Source of the DNA: Candidatus Ancillula glyptotermitis
Lineage (GTDB): Bacteria; Actinomycetota; Actinomycetes; Actinomycetales; Bifidobacteriaceae
DNA: 58,668 nt
Reading direction: 5' to 3'
Assembly: GCA_031268675.1 (NCBI GenBank)
Contig: JAIRWY010000062.1
Location: 1-58,668, forward strand
The notes below the pieces were generated by a model. That model was given only the letters and a program-made list of their open reading frames with translations, did no database searches and was not told the origin of the DNA. Below, one piece after another: positions 48,801-57,800 of this stretch. Positions within the stretch are counted from its first letter, which is position 1. The number at the start of each line of letters is the position of its first letter. The translations under genes were made by a program, and so were the position numbers.

Positions 48801-51800
48801 AGTTGCAAACACAGGAGCAGTTGGAATGTCACCAATCGCGACGCCAAACCCTCCTGAAGAAAGCGACCCAGAGGTGAAATTCTGCCCTTGATTGAGTATC
48901 GTCGACCGAACTGGAACGGAGCAATTGTTCATGCAAGGATCATCAGCAGTGCTACTAGCTAGGAATTCCAGTGATGAATTAGTGCCCAAAATGTTCTTGC
49001 TGGTCTGTTTTCCCACTGCATACACATCGCCATTGCCAAAGAAGAGCGCAGACTCACCGTTAGCAGCAATAGAGTCCACTTTCCCTAAGTTTTCACCCAG
49101 AATCAGCTCAGGACTTGAAATATTACCAGTACTACCAGAGCTCAGCTGCCCGTAACTGTTGCCAGAAGCGTTACTACCCCATGCGAACACAAGACCAGAC
49201 TCCGAAAGCGTGTAGTTTGAGTCACCAGCGCCAATCATTTCAGATGGATTCATAACTTTTGAGTCAGCTCCAGAAACTGGACTGCAACCAGAATCGTCAG
49301 TAATCTGATCATTTGAACAAGAGTACACAACGTCCTTGTCAGTAAACACATGTACATTAGACCCAGACACCATTATCTTCTTGATTTGTATGTCCTTGTA
49401 GTTTTTTTCAAAATCCCCACCATCACGATATCCATTATCATCAAAAATGTCAAAATTCGTCACTTTTCGACCAGTTGCTGAAGAAAACTGACCAGCACCG
49501 ATAAAGTAACCCGAATTGTCATTGACATTATTTCCTTTACCTTCACCATCATCTCGTTTAGGAACAGTAATAACTGCCCAGTTGCCAGACGCATTTATTG
49601 AAATTTCACTTGGGTCAGAAACAATACAATCAGCAGCCGCAAAGCCAAAATAACCTTCACAATCGCAACCTCCCCTATTGTTTTTGCTAACTTTTTGTCT
49701 ATAGTACACAAACTCTGGCGAACTTGCGAATTTTGTTGTAGTGCTATTATTGCCGAGTTGAAGTTTTGAGTTGTCTCCCCAAGAGTAAATTACACCAGAT
49801 TTCGATATTGCGTAAGCTGCATAGTCATTAGCCGCGATAGTCACAATATGGCAGAGCAATCCGTTGCAATTGTCGCGCTCGTCAGTAGGCGTATCCCCTT
49901 TTTTGTGTGGAGCAGTAACGAATCTCGGAACCTGAATATCTTCGCTTTCTTCGCCACCATGGCCTAACTGACCATAAGTATTTTTTCCCCATGAAAGAAT
50001 TGTTCCGTCATCCATGAGCGCGTACGAACTCTCCTTTCCGGTTACAACCTTCTGCGCGAGCCTACCATTTGCAATGCCGCAGTCCTGAAGTTGATGAGCG
50101 TAGTTATAACCAGAATTAGTCACCTCCAATGGTCTGCACCCTTTACCATCATCAACACCTCTAACCCCAGAGCCTTCGTCACCAAACACCCATATATTAG
50201 TTTTTTCATCATTTGCAGAATTGATTCGATTGGTGATTGCATAAGTCTTCGCATTATTGTTACTTCCGCCAGAAAAAACATTCAGAACGTCGAACCCAGT
50301 GTTATTCTGATTGTTCTTTGTAAGCGTTTGAGCAGTAGTCAAAAACCCTCCGCCAGCGCCGAAACCATGCGTATTCTGATAGTCTGCGCCCGCTAACTTC
50401 TGCGCAATGTGAACGCCTCGGTCAACTGAGTGCTCCATCATCCATTCGTGTTTCTTACCCCATGTGTAGATTTGATAACTGTGACTTCTACCAGTTGAAA
50501 AGTACGCGGTTTCATTATCAGTCACAATGTCTAAAGCACCAGTAACATTCACATTAGCAAGAGAACCATCTTCGCTACCAGTCATGACAAGTTCTGGACT
50601 ACACTGAACAGAACCTTGCACATCCTTGAAGAATGACCACGTATCATTTTGAGTGGCGTAATTCAGCCCATTTTGATTTTCAGTATTGTCTCCCCATGCG
50701 TAAATCTCCCCATTATTGGTCAACGCGTACATAGTCTTACCGCCAACTGCCACTTTTTTGCCCGCTGTTACCCCGTTGATTTGGGTAGGCTTATTGTAAA
50801 CAGCACCCGGGCGATCAGCAGTTCCGAGCTGACAACGATCATTTGCGCCCCATGTGAAAGTTCGTCCATCAGAATACGAAGCAATTGCTGCATTTTCGCC
50901 AGCAGCGATTGAAATCACATCAGTCATCCCCCAGACCACATTCGGCTGCCCAGTTTGTCTATCAGGCGCATCAGAATTATTCGCACCGAGTAGTCCATTA
51001 TTGTTTGAGCCCCATGACCAAATAGTTCCATCCGATTTCAGTGCATAACCAGTGTTTGGTCCAGTTTGATTTTGAGTTATTGCGACTTGTACAGCGTTCG
51101 AAATCTTACCGACAACTTTCGGATGGTTAGTGGTTTTCGTAGGAGAAAGTTCCCCTTTTTTAGCGTCATTTAGCAATTCCTCCCCCCACTGATACACTTT
51201 CCCATCGTTCGAAACCGCAATAGTAGTTCTTCCATTAGTAACGATTTGTTTTGCGGAAATTTCAATAGATTCCTCTTTATTATTCGCAACAGGCGCATAG
51301 TCATTTAGTTTTTGCAAAGTACTGACAGTTTCCGGAGTTTTAGACTTGCATTGTTCATCCTCATTTTCAGTGACCGCGAGTGTGCAGTTATCATTGTTTC
51401 CTAATGCATAAACAACACCAGTGGGCTCGTCGACGCGAATCATATCACCAGACAAAAACACATTATCATCACCTGCCCAAATTCCATGAGCATGATTCAC
51501 ATTGGGCAAACTATAAGCTGGTCGGTAACTCGCATCATTATTCGGATGCATACTACCATCGCCTTTCTGTCCGTGATCGCCAGCCCCCCAAGAGTACACA
51601 TACCTGCCCAAAGTAACTGCGTGAATTGAACTGTTTGTCATAGCAATTGAATCAACATAACTGGTTGGAACGCCAGTAAATTGTGTCGGAGTTTCCAAAT
51701 ACCTTTCATTTTCATAGTTATTTGCATCCTTTATGAACAGGTAATCATCGGCTCCCCAACCCCAAATTGAGCCCAAATTGTCCAGTGCAATGTACGTACC

Positions 51801-54800
51801 TTTCCCTGGGGCAAGACGGTTACCAATCTGGTCGTATCCACGCTTATAGTAAACACTTTTCGCCCTCAAACCAGTAGTTTTACCAAAAGCACTTGCTCCA
51901 ATGCGCTCATAAGTTGTAGCACCTTCTTTACCATACTTGAACTCCCAGATTTCACCATCATCATTCACAGCAATCACACCGTTATCCGTAGCGGCGATTG
52001 ACCCAGTATCTGTCCTTATGTGATGGATTTCACTAATCTCGCCGACTGCCAAATCAACAACAGTTCCATTGTGGCGCACACCAAAAGTATTGCCTTCATA
52101 TGCAGTTATATCAGCGAAGTGTCCAAGCCAATCGTACCTTTTGGGAAGGAACTGATTTTCACCAGGATTAGTGCCTAAAACCCCTTGCGGATTGTCCCCC
52201 CAGAAGTAGATGTCACCATCTTCATCAAGTGCAAGAGCTTGTTTAGCACTAGTTACAACCTTGACAATGTTATTCAAACCTTGTACTGTTACAAATCGAT
52301 CATGCAAATCCGTGATCGCACCAATACCGAGTTGTCCAGCGGAATTATCACCCCATGCGCGAACAGTTCCATCATCAAGCACAGCAAAAGTAGTGCCAGA
52401 ACTGCTAGATACGCTTTTAATCTTCTTTCCTGAAACTGCGGTTGCCTGAACAGGGGAAAACTCATCAATATTGGTTCCAACCCCAAGTTCTCCTTGAGAA
52501 TTCTTTCCCCATGAATAGAGATAGTCACTATCAGGAGAATCATTGGTCTGAGCATCCGCGAGCAGTGCAAAAGCCTTGTTTCCGCCAAAGATATCCACTG
52601 CTGTGTCAATGTGATCAAGCTGACTTGGAAAACGATAATCACTAATATGTTCAGTTGGAATTTTGTCTTTGAGCTCAGCAGGGCCACCCCATTTGACAAC
52701 CTCAGAATCATCTGTAAGCGCCAAAACTGAAGTGCCATCAGTGACTACTTTTTTGAATGTGTATCCAAAGTAACTTGGGAATTCGATCCTCTTAAAGTTA
52801 TTTCCCGCATAGAGAGTGTTTTTTGCCTTTTGTGAAGTATTAGTGAGCTTTGCATTATTACCGAAAGCATATATATCATAAGGCATCAGCTGACTAGGGT
52901 TTTGAGCTTTCACAATTGCGTAGCCAGCGCCGTTTTCGACAGAGAAGTTCACTACGTTTTGTTTATGCGTGTAATTCCCAGGAGATTCCCATCTTGGAGC
53001 GTTACTACCCATGGTACCATAATTGACCAGGGTTCCAGTAATACCTTCGCTTTCATTATATTTCGTTTCTTTCTCAGAACCAACAGTTGGCCAAAACAGT
53101 GCGTACAGTTCACTATTTGCAGACTCAAGCTGTCGGATTGCACTTTCTTTTGGAGGTTGAGATAATGTTACTGGAACGGGGTTGTCACATATTGGATTGC
53201 ATGTGTATTTCTTCACTGAATTGCTGAGGTTGTCGTAACTTCCTTCAACTGCAAATATAGTGTTACCAGAAGCCGCAATCAAACGATAACCTTCTGTTGA
53301 TATCAGTTTCTTAACATCGTTAGCACTCATTTGACCAGTCAGTTTATTCTCCACTTCTTTGGGAACCCACTGCAAAATCTGACCGCTATCATCAAGAGCT
53401 GCGAAGAATTCGTCACCAGCCACAATGTCCTGAATCAGTTGGAATTGACCGCCTGGATTGGCTTTCGGGTCGTAATTACTAGGCTCTACGTCTACATCAG
53501 TAACTTGCGTTTTGACAACAGGTTCAGCAGAGTTATCCCAAGTCCAAAGTTTCTGATCTTCGTCAAGTCCAACGCTGATACCAGACTTTGTTGTCACAAT
53601 CTTACCAATATTAGGCTTTTTGAATACATTATCAAGCGAATCGAAATCCCAATAATCAGCGTTCCAAGCGGCAGGAGTCCCGTATTTGCGCGCGATTGTT
53701 GCATCATCTCGAACAATGAAAATATTCTTATCTCCAGTCGCAATGTTCGCGATGTGGTCGGTGCCAGGAAGCACAAACGGGTACGAAACACCAGATGTGC
53801 ATCCTTGCCATATTCGAGTGTGGCTGCAATCGCCCCATGACACCACTTGTCCATTTGTTAAAACCGCAGCCCCGAAGTTCTTCCCAGCAGCAATCGAACT
53901 GACACCAAGTGCTTTGTAAATAGGTTTGGGTGGATCGTCATTAGTCTTCTCTCCTGAGTCCTCCATCGGCAGGAAAAGCTTACTGATTGTACGAATCGGT
54001 TTATCGTTGAAGTTGCAACCGCTCTCACCAGTCTTGCACCCGTACCCGAGCTGCCCATTAGAATTGTCACCCCATGAGTAAACCCTTCCATCTTCTTTTA
54101 GCGCATAAACACTTGCTGAATTAGCAGCAATCTGTTTGATCGGTGAATTCGCATCACTTTCCTCTTCCTCATCACTAGGTATATGAATCTTTGTGCTATC
54201 AGATATTGCTTTAATTTGGGCAGGAACAGAAAAACTACCACTTACAGAACATCCCTCACCCGCAAACTGACCCTTCATGCAGTCACCAACCCCATAAATT
54301 GCTGTTTTTGGAGTCTGACCGTCCTGAGAGTAAAGGAAATACGCATTACTGTCTGTTATCTCAATTTGCTCAAGAACTGGGTGATTAGTGTTAGAACTCG
54401 AATCAGGAGTAAACTTTGTATTCTTTGGGATAGTATTGGTTGTGCTCGTAGCTGTAATATTCTTACCCCATGTCCAAATTGTACCATCTTTTCGCTCGAA
54501 CATTGCAGTGGATCCTCCAGCGCCGATCTTCTTCACTGAATTCAGGAGTGGAACATGAGCCGCGTACGGAATATTAGTGCTATTATCAGTGGTGCAACTA
54601 TCTTTGCACACATTTTTCCCCCAGTAATACACAAGTCCAGAGGAGGTTAATGCGATTATGAAATCATCAGCAGCCTTAATATCCGTTATTCCAGTCAGAG
54701 GCACTCCACTTTCAGTAACCACTTTCGAAGGAACTTCGCCTGACTGCGAACTCACATTTTTGTTTTGACTCGGATCGCATTTCGCGTTATTTGACGGCAG

Positions 54801-57800
54801 ATTTCGAGTGTTATCAGAATCGACACCACTCTTCCAGAAAGGATTTGGGGCGCATCTGCCGAGTTGACCTGAAGAATTGTCGCCCCATGACCAGACATTT
54901 CCAGACTTATCGAGCCCAAATGTGCTCACAGTGTTAGGACTAGAAGTAGTAACCACTTTCTGAAAGTTTTGTGTTCCATCAGCAAGCTCAGGAGTTTTGG
55001 CAGCCGAAGTAGTACCGTTACCAATTTGACCGTGTGAATTATCACCAACCCCCCATATCGCGCCTGGTTTACTATACGCAGGTTTGTTGGAATTGTTCTC
55101 AGTTTCTCCTGCGTCAACGTCGACTGGATCGTCGGCGGGATCGTCGGGGGGATCGCCAGTCAAGTAATACGTTATCTCGGCATCAAACAAAGTCCAAGTA
55201 AATAGATTGAAACAGGTCTGAATGGTGAATATTGAAAAGGAAAAGATTGATATATCTAAGCCAATGCATGCATTAGCGCCAGCAGTTACTATAAAATGAA
55301 GAGTCAGGTCAAAACCGCCTTTCCTCTCAGTATCAATAGCAAAAGATATAGAAGCTTTGAGAGCAATGAAACCCGAACCTGTAACGGTTACACCAATGGC
55401 AAAGAACTTATTTCCAACGTAGAGCCCCAACAGTAAATTCAAAGATGCAGAAAGGCTAACAGACAATGTTCCAGTGATCTGAGGCTTACTAGTATTCCAG
55501 TGACTTGGTTTATCCACCTCTTTGTGATCTACAACTTTTTGATTTTTTATTATGCTTTCAGTATAAATACTGTGTTCTTTTATTGAACTCGAGCCAATCG
55601 ATCCTGCAGCTGAAAGTGTCGCCTCAAATGAAATGGATGGAGCAATTCGTATCATGACTGGTACAGGACCGATCGTAAAACAAATGTCAAGGCTGATTAA
55701 GTTCAAGTTAAAACTAACAAAACCTCCACCGCCTGCTTCAAGTTTATATTCAATCTTCGTTACATCTTTTGATCCATCTCTACTTCTTTCTACGGATATT
55801 TGGCTAGACCCTGAGTATGCACTGTGATTGACCGCTTTGTGTTCTTTTATCGTCTCGGTGCCAACAGTAACAGTAATATCAATTTCAACATACCCAAATA
55901 AGCCAACATTCCAAGCGTTCTTTACGGAATCCTTAAGACCATTTTTCGGTATTCCACCGACTCCAACACCTTTCCTTTTATCCGGGTTATCTGTACCAGT
56001 ATTTTTGCGGATATCTTCTGTCGTTTCCCCTGCTGATTTTGCGCATGATACAAGATTCTTAACATCTTCAGCGCCCAACTTTTTAGGTGCGTTAGGTCGA
56101 TTATTCTTATCATTTCCCCCAGAAGAAAGACATAGCCTAAGCTTGATAGGTATCACTAGTTTATTTCCAAATCCAGCAGATTGCTCATTGATTTTGGGAT
56201 CTTTGTTGTTGCTCGGCACATCCATCGTTGCAATCCGCCTGTACGGATCACTTTCAGTTCCTGAGCCTTTCAGCGGAGAAGCGTCCACTTTCTCAGTGTT
56301 TTGGGAGCTGTAGTCATCAACACTTCCGACATCGTCAACGATTTCAGTGTCAGGATCATAACTCTCGCTCTCCTGAGCTACCTCAGCGTTTTCGAGCGCC
56401 TGCGCACTGATTTTGCGCCCATCATCAGTTACTAAAACATCGTCGTCACTTAAATCTTCACCTTCAAGTGCCTTCGATTCCTCCTCTAATTGATTATGGG
56501 TTTCCATCCAGCTGTTTTCGTCCACTTCGACCTGCTGACCAAATTCATTTTCTTCCATATACTTTTGCGGTAGAACTGTTTCGACCATCGGGATCTTATC
56601 GCCCTGTTTCACAGTCGTGTCAACATTTGCGAAAATCTCATACATTGGAGCGCCAGTGACAGTCAGAACAGTCTTTGTCAGCATCTTCTCGATCGCAACA
56701 ACTCTCTGGGCAAGACCGTACGGAATGTTGTACTGTTCATTTGGATCCGCAAGCAGAATATCACCAACCTGAATTGTCTGGTGTTGCACATTCCCACTGT
56801 CAAAGAACACATCATTTAGCTTCGCATCCTTCTTGGTGACCTGGATCGGTTCAGTGCCAGAAAACGTGATCGTCCGTTCATAAACCTGCGCAATTCGTTT
56901 CAAAGTGTCCTCATTGGTAATACGCTGCACATCATCCATATATTGAACAGTATTCGGGTCAAGCGGCACAGGCTCAACCGTTTCGGATGCAACCTGCGAA
57001 GAATTGTCTGAGTCGACTGCGACAGCTCGAATCTCGGATTTAGTAGATCCGATATAGGTCAAAAAGTCCCACTTTACTGTGCCATCTTTGGACGCAGTTT
57101 TATAATTCAAGTTTCCAGTTCCCAGAAAAGTCTCTCCTGCGAAAAGTTCAACTCTGCGGATATTTGCTCCTGTTGCATTCGGTTTTACACTACCAGTTAA
57201 GCGCGTTGAAAGCTGTTTGTTCGCGTCCATTTGCATGCCGTCGTTAATCGGATCTAGCGTAATTTCAGGCGTAAGTTTATTTTGAGTATCAGTTTTAAGA
57301 GGAAGGGTTATGCTCACTATCTGTGCATTTTTTATTGGAAGTTGTTGGTTTTGCTGAGTATTTGGAGTACTAGGGGTGGGAAGTTGTTGGTTTTCGGGCG
57401 AATTATTGGTAGTAGGCTGGATTTCGGAGTTAGTGTCATCAAGGCTTTCTGGAGGTCCATTTGGCGGTGCATTTGCAGTGTTGATGTCGGAAATAGTCGC
57501 ATGCGAAAGGTCTCGGATTTGAATCTCGTTTGAGTTTCCAGTAGGTACGCTCAAAACCACAGAAACAGGCGTAGTTCCGCTCGATTCTTTTATCTTCTTG
57601 AGTAAATCATCATCACTTAAATCGTCTGTTAGTGCAATTGTAGTATCACAAATTGGCGTAACACCTTGTGGAATTTGAGTTGCATCATCACCAATTGCCT
57701 TGTTCTTCACATAACCAACTGCAGTAACAATCGTGCTTGAGGCTATATTACCATTAAAATCCGACTGAGTCAGAGTAATATTACCTGTAAAATCAACATC

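Noticed and set aside
40076-55064. CRISPR array or DNA-level satellite in the giant gene
   Set aside because: Repeats are protein-level (75-115 aa) with divergent DNA, not short identical repeats with spacers.
55126-55149. Direct repeat GGATCGTCGG(C/G)G as a regulatory element
   Set aside because: It only encodes the DPPDDPADDP linker and is explained by low-complexity coding.
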